In this document: positions 9,165 to 18,624 of the stretch, piece after piece | Layout of the letters: every line of letters begins with the position of its first letter | Position numbering within the stretch: position 1 is the stretch's first letter | From: an uncultured Lachnospiraceae bacterium | GTDB taxonomy: Bacteria; Bacillota; Clostridia; Lachnospirales; Lachnospiraceae | DNA length: 54,308 nucleotides | Assembly: GCA_945913255.1 (NCBI GenBank) | Contig: CAMEDC010000018.1 | Span: 1-54,308 of the forward strand | Direction of reading: 5' to 3' | Translations under genes and position numbers: made by a program | The notes under the pieces: generated by a model | Databases searched by the model: none | What the model was told of the DNA's origin: nothing | Seen by the model: only the letters and a program-made list of their open reading frames with translations

Positions 9165-10691
9165 TTATTCCCCTGACAGTTTGTAGTTCTCCTCGAACGC
9201 TTTCTTCTCCAACACACTGATATCGTGGAGAGAATCACAACGAATTACCAGATAATCACCCGGTCTGCCGGGCATATATTTGTTTCTGTTTTTTTCTGTA
9301 AATACTTTAACACACTTCTCTAAAGGCCTTGCGTAAATATGCAGTTCACCCGCGGGCGCACAGAGTCTCGCATAATCAGTCAGCAGCATATCCTTACCAC
9401 TGGCGCGATTCTTGATAACAGGTGCATATTCTGCCTTTCCGATAAATTCCTCTACACCCTCATTTTCCTCCAGCGGCTCATATTCCGATTGGAAACGGCT
9501 GCCGGACAGCGGATATACCTCTCCTTTTGTTCCCAGCATAATTACCAGGTTTTTCTCCACCGTTATGTCAATGTCACCCTCCAGTGTACGGATTGTGATT
9601 GGCGTGCCGGTAGGAAGAACCTCATCCGCTTTCACATAACCGACGGGAATCCTGCGCCTCACATAAGTTTTCATGCTGCTTAAATCTGTCTCGTATTGTT
9701 CCGCATAAATCAGTTCAAAACTGTCAAAATACTCTGTCATACGATTGTTGAAGTACCCTTCCGTATGCAGCGTGGGATATTTTTCTTCATAGAGTCTCAG
9801 ACTGATAAAGCCGCCGGCTTTCTCATAATGTCCTCCGCCTGAGCCGATTCCCTCTGCCAGGAATGCCGCCAGTTCGCTCGCATTTACTTCCGGTGTACAG
9901 CTTCTCACCGAGTATTTATATCCGCCCTTTGCCTCATTGAATACCACACAAGTCTTAATCACATCGACCTGAAGCAGAAAATCACTGATAAGCCCGAGAA
10001 TGTTCGGGTCACAGGGTTGTGCTTTGATTACAGCAAACTCATAATCATCATTATAGCTGTATCTGATCAGGGCAATACCCGCAATTTCCAGTTCCCGCAG
10101 GGATAAATTGGAATTTCTGAAAAGCGTAATCAGGCTCTTGTCAAAGGTAAGAGCTTCCCGCATATCCATATCCAGCGGATTATACAGTTCAGAGAACTGG
10201 TTCGTATCCGTATACAATCCATAATATAATGCCGTACCCAGATTTTCGTTCTCTTCCATGCAAAACTTTTCATCACGCAACAGCTTCCAGACAAGTGTCG
10301 AACAGCTTCCCACTCTGGAGTTGATAACGCTTAGGGGAAGCGCCTCCTTCTCCAGTTGATGGTGGTCGATTACCGCCACCTTTTCTCCGACAAGCCCTGT
10401 CACATTTCCGGAACCGTATTGACAGTCCACTGTAATCAGCAGTCCCTCCACTCTCAATGTCTTGCCTCTGCCTACAGCCACATGCTCAATGGGCAGATTC
10501 AGTTTTTCCACCATCAATCTTAAATTTGATTTGTGTATTTGATTACTACCGCTGTACACCAGGCGGACATCTTTACCCTTGCTTTGAAAATAGCAATACA
10601 ACCCATACCCTGATGCAAGTGCATCCGCATCAGGGTTGTCATGGCATTGTATTGTGATAGGATTGTACTTTTCCAAATCCGAAAGTCTCAT
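9165..10691 (-). CDS. DHH family phosphoesterase with C-terminal extension
   Basis: A 508-residue cytoplasmic protein. The N-terminal DHH domain shows HDNPDADALASGYG (about 17-30), a long middle segment and VIDHHQ (about 105-110), the Mn-binding motifs of the NrnA/RecJ/GdpP superfamily. The DHHA1-type motif GSGGGHYEKAGG lies near residue 290. About 190 further residues include a PGRPGDYLVIR segment; this extension is not part of NrnA and I do not recognise it. Likely substrates are nanoRNA or cyclic dinucleotide products, but the class also holds enzymes with other phosphoesters. It starts 17 bases after purH with AGAGG upstream, so it is the third gene of the ZTP-riboswitch operon, which hints at a nucleotide-related role. 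Confidence 0.82.
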   Translation of the reverse strand: MRLSDLEKYNPITIQCHDNPDADALASGYGLYCYFQSKGKDVRLVYSGSNQIHKSNLRLMVEKLNLPIEHVAVGRGKTLRVEGLLITVDCQYGSGNVTGLVGEKVAVIDHHQLEKEALPLSVINSRVGSCSTLVWKLLRDEKFCMEENENLGTALYYGLYTDTNQFSELYNPLDMDMREALTFDKSLITLFRNSNLSLRELEIAGIALIRYSYNDDYEFAVIKAQPCDPNILGLISDFLLQVDVIKTCVVFNEAKGGYKYSVRSCTPEVNASELAAFLAEGIGSGGGHYEKAGGFISLRLYEEKYPTLHTEGYFNNRMTEYFDSFELIYAEQYETDLSSMKTYVRRRIPVGYVKADEVLPTGTPITIRTLEGDIDITVEKNLVIMLGTKGEVYPLSGSRFQSEYEPLEENEGVEEFIGKAEYAPVIKNRASGKDMLLTDYARLCAPAGELHIYARPLEKCVKVFTEKNRNKYMPGRPGDYLVIRCDSLHDISVLEKKAFEENYKLSGE

Positions 10692-10708
10692 AAAAACCTC
10701 TTATCTGC

Positions 10709-11887
10709 CTAGTGATGGAATAATCTGATTCCTGTAAAGGCCATAACCATATTGTACTTGTTGCAGCACTCGATTACGGCATCATCGCGGACGCTTCCAC
10801 CCGGCTGTGCAATATATTTCACGCCGCTCTTATGTGCTCTCTCAATATTGTCAGAGAAGGGGAAGAAAGCATCCGAGCCCAGTGTCACATCCTGCATTTT
10901 ATCTAACCATGCTCTCTTTTCCTCACGGGTAAATACAGGAGGCTTTACCTTGAAAATCTGCTCCCAGGCGCCGTCTGCCAGTACATCCATGTACTCATCT
11001 CCCATGTAAACATCGATGGCATTATCTCTGTTTGCTCTGCCCAGGCCTTCCACAAACTGCAGGTTCATCACCTGGGGAGACTGACGCAGGAACCAGTTGT
11101 CAGCTTTCTGGCCTGCCAGCCTGGTACAGTGAATTCTGGACTGCTGGCCTGCGCCGATACCGATTGCCTGTCCGCCTTTTACATAGCAAACCGAATTGGA
11201 CTGTGTATATTTCAACGTAATCAGTGCAATCTTCATGTCGATGAGTGCACTCTCCGAAATCTCCTTGTTTACGGTAACAAGATTGGAAAGCAAATCGCCA
11301 TTGATATCCAGTTCATTTCTGCCCTGTTCAAAAGTAATTCCAAAAACCTGTTTTCTTTCCACAGGTGCCGGAACATAGGAAGCGTCGATCTGAATCACAT
11401 TATAATTGCCGTTCTTCTTGGACTTCAGCATAGCCAGTGCTTCCTCTGTATATCCGGGTGCAATCACACCATCGGAAACTTCTCTTTTAATCAGCTTCGC
11501 CGTATCCGCATCACACACATCGGAAAGTGCGATAAAATCGCCGAAAGAAGACATTCTGTCAGCACCTCTCGCCCTTGCATAAGCACATGCCAGAGGAGAG
11601 AGTTCACCAAGATCATCCACCCAGTAAATCTTCGCGAGTGTGTCATCCAGCGGAAGTCCCACTGCCGCACCTGCGGGAGACACATGCTTGAAGGAAGTTG
11701 CCGCAGGAAGCCCCGTCGCCTCCTTCAGCTCCTTTACCAGCTGCCATCCGTTGAAGGCATCCAGAAAATTAATATAACCGGGCTTACCGTTTAAAACGGT
11801 AACCGGAAGTTCGCTTCCGTCTTCCATATAAATTCTGGAAGGTTTCTGGTTCGGATTACATCCGTACTTTAATTCTATCTCATTCAT
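10709..11887 (-). CDS. purH: AICAR formyltransferase, single-domain PurH (ATIC-like)
   Basis: This enzyme transfers a formyl group from 10-formyl-THF to AICAR to give FAICAR, the ninth step of purine synthesis. At 392 residues it has only the formyltransferase half; the IMP cyclohydrolase half of ordinary PurH is missing. Motifs are SFKHVSPAGAAVG (catalytic Lys-His), ARARGADRMSSFGD, YTQSNSVCY and GAGQQSRIHCTRLAG. It ends in IRLFHH. These motifs and this ending match what I remember of animal ATIC better than the KHxNPCG and MRHFRH motifs of typical bacterial PurH. The gene starts 21 bases after the PurO-like gene, which supplies the missing activity, and is under the same ZTP riboswitch. Confidence 0.93.
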   Translation of the reverse strand: MNEIELKYGCNPNQKPSRIYMEDGSELPVTVLNGKPGYINFLDAFNGWQLVKELKEATGLPAATSFKHVSPAGAAVGLPLDDTLAKIYWVDDLGELSPLACAYARARGADRMSSFGDFIALSDVCDADTAKLIKREVSDGVIAPGYTEEALAMLKSKKNGNYNVIQIDASYVPAPVERKQVFGITFEQGRNELDINGDLLSNLVTVNKEISESALIDMKIALITLKYTQSNSVCYVKGGQAIGIGAGQQSRIHCTRLAGQKADNWFLRQSPQVMNLQFVEGLGRANRDNAIDVYMGDEYMDVLADGAWEQIFKVKPPVFTREEKRAWLDKMQDVTLGSDAFFPFSDNIERAHKSGVKYIAQPGGSVRDDAVIECCNKYNMVMAFTGIRLFHH

Positions 11888-11908
11888 GCTCTTCTCATTC
11901 CTTTCTGC

Positions 11909-12616
11909 CTAACAATTTTTGTTCACAATGCGGGTTTCATATTTTCCGGTTTCGATGTCAATAAAACGCACAAACAGAGAAACCTTGTTGTCTTCGTTCA
12001 GGCTGTTCCAGATCATATTGGTAAAACTGTCAATGTCTCCGGAGATTTCAACCTGCTTCGGCTCTCCCTCAAAACTGGGAAGCGGATTTCCATCATGCAT
12101 ATAGGTATGAATGAATCTGCCCTCTCCCGGAAGCGGATTCTCATAGGCAAAGGTATTCCGGATGCAGGAGGAAGCATCTCCGTGATTGCTTTTTAAAATT
12201 GACATGGCAAAATTATATTTCCCACCCTCGATGTGCATGATGCCGGAGATACGAGGCGTATAGTTCGGAGCATCCGGCTCAAATTCACGGCATCTCAAAG
12301 ACTGTTCAAAAGTGAGCTGTTTGTCCATTCCCTCATAAATGGTGTCCGTCTGATCCCCGTTGGTAACGATGGTTTTGTTTCCAAGCACTCTCACCGGTGC
12401 GTAAATAATCAGGCTGGGATCTTCCAGTTTGGAAGGGTCAAATGCTTCCGTACGGATTCCTTCGCCTTCGGTCACAAAAACGCGGTTGCGGCTGTTAGAG
12501 CTTCTTCCCATGATAAAGTACGCGGTTACCGCCTGCTTTCCGTCTGCAGAGCGTCCTATCACAATTCCTCTTCCGGGATACGCATTGTTTTTCAGTTCCT
12601 GGTTCAGTTGCAGCAT
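11909..12616 (-). CDS. purO: PurO-like IMP cyclohydrolase
   Basis: A 235-residue protein of the archaeal-type IMP cyclohydrolase family, closing the ring of FAICAR to give IMP. Recognisable segments are YPGRGIVIGRS at 12-22, YFIMGRSSNSRNR at about 35-47 and the middle part around NYTPRISG. The start at 12616 (MLQLNQ) has AAGGAGG at ideal spacing; a longer in-frame extension would run into the riboswitch terminator and is rejected. The pairing with a formyltransferase-only PurH immediately downstream shows that the two last steps of IMP synthesis are done by separate proteins here. Transcription is controlled by the ZTP riboswitch in the leader. Confidence 0.88.
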   Translation of the reverse strand: MLQLNQELKNNAYPGRGIVIGRSADGKQAVTAYFIMGRSSNSRNRVFVTEGEGIRTEAFDPSKLEDPSLIIYAPVRVLGNKTIVTNGDQTDTIYEGMDKQLTFEQSLRCREFEPDAPNYTPRISGIMHIEGGKYNFAMSILKSNHGDASSCIRNTFAYENPLPGEGRFIHTYMHDGNPLPSFEGEPKQVEISGDIDSFTNMIWNSLNEDNKVSLFVRFIDIETGKYETRIVNKNC

Positions 12617-12634
12617 AATTTCCTCCTTATTATG

Positions 12635-12669
12635 AAAAACGACCACCTGTGCATCACAAAACAAGTGGT
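12635..12669 (-). terminator. Riboswitch expression-platform terminator
   Basis: On the minus strand ACCACTTGT (12669-12661) pairs with ACAGGTGGT (12650-12642), followed by CG and five T (12639-12635). The left arm directly follows and overlaps the conserved aptamer segment CCGCCTGGGCA. Ligand binding can therefore compete with the terminator, so gene expression would be switched on by ligand. Confidence 0.85.
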
Positions 12670-12743
12670 GCCCAGGCGGTCGGCTTCTAAAACTTTACTG
12701 CACTCCCTGTAGGTACTCCTACTTCCGCCAGTCATGCAGCTGA
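12667..12743 (-). promoter_or_regulatory. ZTP (pfl) riboswitch aptamer
   Basis: The minus-strand leader of purO carries the two hallmark segments of the pfl/ZTP class. GACTGGCGGA lies in the first domain (about 12732-12723) and CCGCCTGGGCA in the second (about 12680-12670). A variable hairpin, with the complementary pair GTAGG/CCTAC, and a linker separate them. The class binds ZTP and ZMP (AICAR), alarmones of folate shortage. This fits the two genes downstream, which consume AICAR and its formylated product. A terminator follows immediately. Boundaries are approximate. Confidence 0.9.
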
Positions 12744-12750
12744 TACTTTT

Positions 12751-12779
12751 ATCTTACATGGTTCTTTCCTGTTTTGCAA
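12751..12779 (-). promoter_or_regulatory. Promoter of the purO-purH-DHH operon
   Basis: TTGCAA (12779-12774), a 17-bp spacer and TAAGAT (12756-12751) on the minus strand. The -10 overlaps the stop codon of the GGDEF-EAL gene. The predicted start near 12744 places the ZTP aptamer at the very 5' end of the transcript. Confidence 0.75.
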
Positions 12780-15378
12780 GTCCTTTTTCGCGACAGTATT
12801 TCTCTTCAAAGGCTTTTCTTGTCATGGGGCGGTCAAAATAGTAACCTTGAATATATTTAACCTTCATTTTCCGCACCACACGGAATTGAGCCTCTGTCTC
12901 GATACCCTCAACGCAGATATTGACACCGAGAGTCTGCGCCAGTTCAGCAACCATCTTGACAAAGGATTGCGAATAGGCATCCTCCGCCAGTTCTTTCACA
13001 AAGCTCTGATCCACTTTGATCATATCAAAGGGAATTTCCCTGATATGGTTCAGGGAAGAGTAACCGGTTCCGAAATCATCCAATGCAATCTTCACTCCAA
13101 GCGCTTTGATTCTTCCCAGTATCTCCTTCATGCGTTCCATGTCGTTGATTGCAAGGCTTTCCGTCACCTCCAACGTCAGATTCTTAGGCTGAATTCCGGT
13201 TTCCTCTATGGCCTTCTCCACAATCTCCACAATATCGGGCTGCAACAGCTGCACCACGGAAAGATTTACATTTACCTTGTAATCCGGATATCCTTTTTCA
13301 TTCCACTCACGGCATTGCTTACATGCTTCCTGCAACACATAGTTGCCAATGGGATTAATCAGGCCAAGATATTCTGCCAGAGGGATGAACTCCGAAGGCG
13401 GAATAAAGCCCAGCTTTGCACTGTTCCAGCGTATCAACGCCTCTGCTCCCGCACAACTGCTGCCATTCTGTACATCCACAATCGGCTGATAGTAAACCTC
13501 AAATTCCGTATATCCGTCAACTGTGGCATTTCGCATATTCTTCTCCATATCAAGACGTCTTCCGGAAGCCGAATTGATACCTTCGTTGTATCTTGCCACT
13601 CGGTTCTTACCGCTTTTTTTCGCCTCGTACATGGCAATATCCGCTTTTTTAATTAAGTCCGCTACCGAATCTCCCAGATCCGGAAACGTGACAATGCCCA
13701 TACTCATGGTACAGTAGTAATCCGTATCCTTCAAAAACCAGGGTTTTGCAAAAATCTCCTTGATGTCATCCACGATTCTGTCAAATTCCTGATAGATATC
13801 CGGTGGAACCACAATGACAAACTCGTCTCCGCCCATTCGATAACAGGTGCTTTCAATTCCTTTTATCCTTTGGATAGAATGGGAGATTGCTTTCAGAAGA
13901 ACATCCCCATACTGGTGCCCCAGACCATCATTGATATGTTTGAAGTCATCCAAATCCAGATAGAGCAATGCTCCGGTTGTTCCCTGTTTTTTTGCCTCAT
14001 CTATCTGTCTTGCCAGATCGCGCTCACAACACATTCTGTTGTATAGCCCAGTCAGGAAGTCGGTGTATGCCTGCTGTTCTATTTTCCTCTGATAGAGTTT
14101 CTTGTCCGTGATATCATAAAGAGAATAAAGCGTTGCCTGCCTTCCGTCCACCCAGACAATTTCCTTGAAAATCAAATCATACCAGCGTTCCCGCTGCACA
14201 TGATGCACTTCAAAATAACCATTGTCTTTCCCGTGGTCAACGCCTTCCTGTAAAAGTCCTTCGAAGGTACCGTCACGCAATTCTCCCGCAAAGGTATTCT
14301 GGAGTCTCCGGTTGGCAAACAGTACATCCCCTGTTTTTTTATCAGTCACATATATGGCACAGCTGACGTTATCCAAAATTGCTTCCAAAGCCTGATAAGA
14401 ACTGGCAAGGGAATTTTTCTGAATTCTTCTGGTAAGAATACTCTGGAGCACCTTTACGGCATCTGCCGTAAATTTGATTTCCTCCATACTCCAGCTGTGC
14501 TTTTTCACACGATGACTCAGTGCAATTACCATTCCCGTGCTGTTCTCCTGCCGCAGAACCGGAAAAATCATCATCGCTCTCACGCCAAGTTTTTTGATAC
14601 CCTCCCAGTGCTCTCCGGAAGCAGTATCTGTTGAATACACAAGCGGTTTATCCGTCAACAGCCATGGGTCAAGTCTCTGATTACTTGTCTTATCAAAGTA
14701 AGACAACTGTCCTTCCGCACACCATTCACACACAACATCCATCGTTTTCCGCTCGGGATAAAACTGGAAGAGGAGCGCCGTATCTACGCCGATATGCTGT
14801 CCCAGTATACTCAGCCATCGGTCCATAAGTTTCTCAATCCGCTCATCGCTGTCAAGTAACTGCACAATCTCCGTAGTTGCTTCAATCGTATGGAGGCTTT
14901 GCTCCATTTCCTGCTCTGCGAACCGGCTTCTCCTGCTCTCCGCCTCCGCACTGAAACAGGACAGCTTGTTTCTGAACATAGCAGCACTGGCATCCCGCAA
15001 TAAGTCAAGGACATGGAACAGATGCATGGATTCCTCTTCTGTACCACCCATCTGAAAAACAAGCAGCCAATAAAGCAGAGTTTTTCCCTCCACGCGAACA
15101 GCTGCCGCTGCCGCACATTCTCCGTCTTCTCCCAGAGCTTCTATCGCCTGTTCCTCCAGTGATCCATCTTCTACCCGTTCTATTACTTCCGAGAATCTGT
15201 CGCCGGCTATATACTCCTGTATCTTATTCAGTTGTTCCGGTGTCCCGGATACCTCTGTAATCCTCTGCAGTTCAGCATCCAGGCAATAAGCGCACACACC
15301 CGTCACCCGACAGAATTCTTCCTGTAACTGCTGTAATTCATCCAGACGAATCAATTCATAGGAACCATCAAATTCCAC
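12754..15378 (-). CDS. Cyclic di-GMP protein: GAF, PAS, GGDEF and EAL domains
   Basis: With the GTG start at 15378 (AGGAG eight bases upstream) the protein has 874 residues. A longer frame from 15435 would overlap the likely promoter. An N-terminal segment without recognised fold is followed by a GAF-like region (about 175-325), a PAS-like region (about 330-430), a GGDEF domain and an EAL domain. The GGDEF motif itself is intact (RMGGDEFVIV). The place of the inhibitory RxxD site reads KGIE, so product inhibition there is unlikely. The EAL domain keeps EALIRW, EVTESL and DDFGTGYSS, as expected for an active phosphodiesterase. No membrane span is seen, so it is cytosolic. It may make or degrade c-di-GMP, and sequence alone does not say which dominates. 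Confidence 0.92.
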   Translation of the reverse strand: MEFDGSYELIRLDELQQLQEEFCRVTGVCAYCLDAELQRITEVSGTPEQLNKIQEYIAGDRFSEVIERVEDGSLEEQAIEALGEDGECAAAAAVRVEGKTLLYWLLVFQMGGTEEESMHLFHVLDLLRDASAAMFRNKLSCFSAEAESRRSRFAEQEMEQSLHTIEATTEIVQLLDSDERIEKLMDRWLSILGQHIGVDTALLFQFYPERKTMDVVCEWCAEGQLSYFDKTSNQRLDPWLLTDKPLVYSTDTASGEHWEGIKKLGVRAMMIFPVLRQENSTGMVIALSHRVKKHSWSMEEIKFTADAVKVLQSILTRRIQKNSLASSYQALEAILDNVSCAIYVTDKKTGDVLFANRRLQNTFAGELRDGTFEGLLQEGVDHGKDNGYFEVHHVQRERWYDLIFKEIVWVDGRQATLYSLYDITDKKLYQRKIEQQAYTDFLTGLYNRMCCERDLARQIDEAKKQGTTGALLYLDLDDFKHINDGLGHQYGDVLLKAISHSIQRIKGIESTCYRMGGDEFVIVVPPDIYQEFDRIVDDIKEIFAKPWFLKDTDYYCTMSMGIVTFPDLGDSVADLIKKADIAMYEAKKSGKNRVARYNEGINSASGRRLDMEKNMRNATVDGYTEFEVYYQPIVDVQNGSSCAGAEALIRWNSAKLGFIPPSEFIPLAEYLGLINPIGNYVLQEACKQCREWNEKGYPDYKVNVNLSVVQLLQPDIVEIVEKAIEETGIQPKNLTLEVTESLAINDMERMKEILGRIKALGVKIALDDFGTGYSSLNHIREIPFDMIKVDQSFVKELAEDAYSQSFVKMVAELAQTLGVNICVEGIETEAQFRVVRKMKVKYIQGYYFDRPMTRKAFEEKYCREKGLAKQERTM

Positions 15379-15409
15379 GCTTCCGTCTCCTTTACAATAA
15401 CCTGTCTTT

Positions 15410-15439
15410 AGTATACCATAAATCTCCAAATTCACGCAA
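15410..15439 (-). promoter_or_regulatory. Promoter of the GGDEF-EAL gene
   Basis: TTGCGT (15439-15434), an 18-bp spacer and TATACT (15415-15410) on the minus strand lead into AGGAG and the GTG at 15378. It supports the shorter start of the gene. Confidence 0.65.
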
Positions 15440-15483
15440 TCTTCTTACATCGCGGAGTCGAAAAACAGTACTTTTGCACTACA

Positions 15484-15513
15484 AAAGGCATGTGTCGGAT
15501 GACACATGCCTTT
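15484..15513 (-). terminator. Terminator downstream of guaB
   Basis: A perfect 13-bp stem, AAAGGCATGTGTC with GACACATGCCTTT, closes a four-base loop 18 bases after the guaB stop codon. The T tract after it is short (TTTTG across the stem end), but the position and strength fit an intrinsic terminator. Confidence 0.8.
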
Positions 15514-15531
15514 CTTCTCACTCATTATCTC

Positions 15532-17034
<1,503 letters not shown>

Positions 17035-17038
17035 TCAT

Positions 17039-17061
17039 AACCCCGGAATAAATCCGGGGTT
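17039..17061 (-). other. Stable hairpin at the 5' end of the guaB leader
   Basis: AACCCCGGA (17061-17053) pairs with TCCGGGGTT (17047-17039) around a five-base loop. It begins roughly ten bases after the predicted transcription start. No T tract follows, so it is not an ordinary terminator. It may stabilise the mRNA or act as a regulatory site. Confidence 0.7.
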
Positions 17062-17077
17062 ACATGATTTGCCTATG

Positions 17078-17106
17078 AGTGTAACAAAAATAAAAAGAAA
17101 TGTCAA
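17078..17106 (-). promoter_or_regulatory. guaB promoter
   Basis: A consensus -35, TTGACA (17106-17101), lies 17 bp from TACACT (17083-17078). The -35 overlaps the stop codon of the membrane-protein gene upstream. Confidence 0.85.
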
Positions 17107-17603
17107 TCAGAAAACACCTTTCTGGGTGCCGCATTTTTCATAATTTTAATCATATCTGCAGAAGGACTTAAAATCAGCTTTTCCCCACCTTCATAATACA
17201 TGACATAGCGGCGGTCCGGCTGTTCTTCATATCCGATACTGAAATCTTTTTCCTTTGCGGTACGGTTCCTAAAATTATCAAGGTGATAGCTCTTGATAGG
17301 AGCCAGAATTTCCATTCTGTCCAGCTGATAAACTGCCACTCTCTTTCTCTTGGATTTTGCCATAACCTTATCAATCGTCAGTTCTTTGTCCAGATAGAGA
17401 TACTCATATTCCAAATCCGTGAACATGTTCAAAAAATAGGCGCCAACACCTGTAATAACCGCAAGAATAAGCAAAATCACATTCATGGTCAGAAACATCA
17501 GACATGCAAGAATCACAGTCAATACAATCAAAACATACTTTCCGAATTTGCCCAGCATGGAAGGTTTCGCTTTCACGAGGCATTCAACATACGCATCACT
17601 CAT
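17103..17603 (-). CDS. Small membrane protein, two spans and a cytoplasmic tail (possibly DUF6106-like)
   Basis: A 166-residue protein. It opens MSDAYVECLVK and has two adjacent membrane spans at about 22-60. A soluble tail of about 105 residues follows, strand-rich and with many charged residues (KSKRKRVAVYQLDRMEIL). The tail looks like a small PH-type beta domain. I recall similar short proteins annotated as DUF6106 in Lachnospiraceae but cannot confirm this. It has its own promoter at 17642-17670 and is transcribed away from the extracytoplasmic protein on the other strand. Function unknown. Confidence 0.7.
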   Translation of the reverse strand: MSDAYVECLVKAKPSMLGKFGKYVLIVLTVILACLMFLTMNVILLILAVITGVGAYFLNMFTDLEYEYLYLDKELTIDKVMAKSKRKRVAVYQLDRMEILAPIKSYHLDNFRNRTAKEKDFSIGYEEQPDRRYVMYYEGGEKLILSPSADMIKIMKNAAPRKVFSD

Positions 17604-17641
17604 TTTTTTACCCTGTCCTTTGCAAAATTTACTATAATCCT

Positions 17642-17670
17642 ATGATAGCTCAACTTGTCCCAAGTTGCAA
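17642..17670 (-). promoter_or_regulatory. Promoter of the two-span membrane protein gene
   Basis: TTGCAA (17670-17665), a 17-bp spacer and TATCAT (17647-17642) on the minus strand, about 40 bases before the start codon. Confidence 0.7.
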
Positions 17671-17711
17671 ACTTTTTATTCTTTTTTTAGGAACCGGTTA
17701 GATACGCTTCA

Positions 17712-17740
17712 TTGACAAGTTTTGCCGAAAAACGTATGAT
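17712..17740 (+). promoter_or_regulatory. Promoter of the single-span exported protein gene
   Basis: TTGACA (17712-17717), a 17-bp spacer and TATGAT (17735-17740) on the plus strand; the start codon is 35 bases further on. It also argues against a longer reading frame that starts inside this promoter. Confidence 0.85.
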
Positions 17741-17774
17741 ATTATCTAACATACATAGAAAGGTGGTATTCTCC

Positions 17775-18560
17775 ATGGCTGTAATGGATGAATTTAAAGA
17801 AGAAAGAGCTGCGCTGAAAAACGGAACCCCGAAAGAAAAGATTTCCTATTTTATCTACTATTATAAGTGGCACGTCATCATTACTGTGGCTGTCATTGCC
17901 ATGGTCGTATCATTTGTTGTGCAGATTATGAACCGGAAAGAGAATGCAATTTATGTCTGTATGCTGAATACTGTGGAAAAAAATGCTGACGGCAATATCT
18001 ACAGTAATACTGCTTCTGACGAATTCGGCGCTGAATTTGCCGAATATGCCGGAATCGATACCGAAGAATACGATGTGTATTTGGACACCAGTCTTACAAT
18101 TGACTATAATTCCATGGATGAAAATACCGTCAATTCCTCGCAGAAATATGTGACCTATCTGGCTGCTGCGGAAATGGATGTCATTGTAACAGATGTGGAT
18201 TCTCTGGAAAATTACGCCTATCAGGAAGACTTTCATGACTTGCGGGATATTCTGTCGCCGGAGCAGTTGGAGAAATATGAACCCTACTTTTATTACATTG
18301 ACATGGCAACTGTCAAGGAGCGAAACGAATATCTGGATCAGCCGGACAATCTGTATACCGACTTTGATCTGAATGCTCCCGACCCCAGAAAACCGGAAGC
18401 AATGGAAGAACCAATTCCCGTCGGCATCTTCCTGGATAACAGCACAAACATACGCAATCACTTCTTTTTCAGGAGCGATGATATCGTTGCCTGTGTATTT
18501 GCCAACACGCAGCGTATGGACACTGCCTTGCAGTATTTGGATTTCCTGATGGAAGAATAA
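17775..18560 (+). CDS. Membrane-anchored extracytoplasmic protein of unknown function
   Basis: A 261-residue protein from the ATG at 17775, with AAGGTGG ten bases before it. The first 45 residues are cytoplasmic and charged. A single span follows (HVIITVAVIAMVVSFVVQI, about 35-55). The remaining 200 residues would face outside and are acidic (DTEEYDVYLD, TVKERNEYLDQPDN). The exported part resembles solute-binding-type folds weakly (a VTYLAAAEMDVIVTDVDSLE stretch could be a ligand-binding lobe), but I do not recognise a family. It is monocistronic: promoter at 17712-17740, strong terminator at 18563-18597. Confidence 0.8.
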   Translation: MAVMDEFKEERAALKNGTPKEKISYFIYYYKWHVIITVAVIAMVVSFVVQIMNRKENAIYVCMLNTVEKNADGNIYSNTASDEFGAEFAEYAGIDTEEYDVYLDTSLTIDYNSMDENTVNSSQKYVTYLAAAEMDVIVTDVDSLENYAYQEDFHDLRDILSPEQLEKYEPYFYYIDMATVKERNEYLDQPDNLYTDFDLNAPDPRKPEAMEEPIPVGIFLDNSTNIRNHFFFRSDDIVACVFANTQRMDTALQYLDFLMEE

Positions 18561-18562
18561 TT

Positions 18563-18597
18563 ATAAGAGCCACCACAGAAAATGTGGTGGCTCTTAT
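18563..18597. terminator. Bidirectional terminator between convergent genes
   Basis: A perfect 15-bp stem, ATAAGAGCCACCACA with its complement, closes a five-base loop. It is followed by TTTT on the plus strand and has A-rich flanks on the other side. It ends both the plus-strand gene (stop at 18560) and the gatB transcript (stop at 18625). Confidence 0.92.
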
Positions 18598-18624
18598 TTT
18601 TGCCTTTGTTCAGCGGATGCCGCT

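Noticed and set aside
17039..17106. Purine riboswitch in the guaB leader
   Set aside because: The leader is too short after the predicted start, and none of the conserved purine aptamer segments are present; only a simple hairpin is seen.
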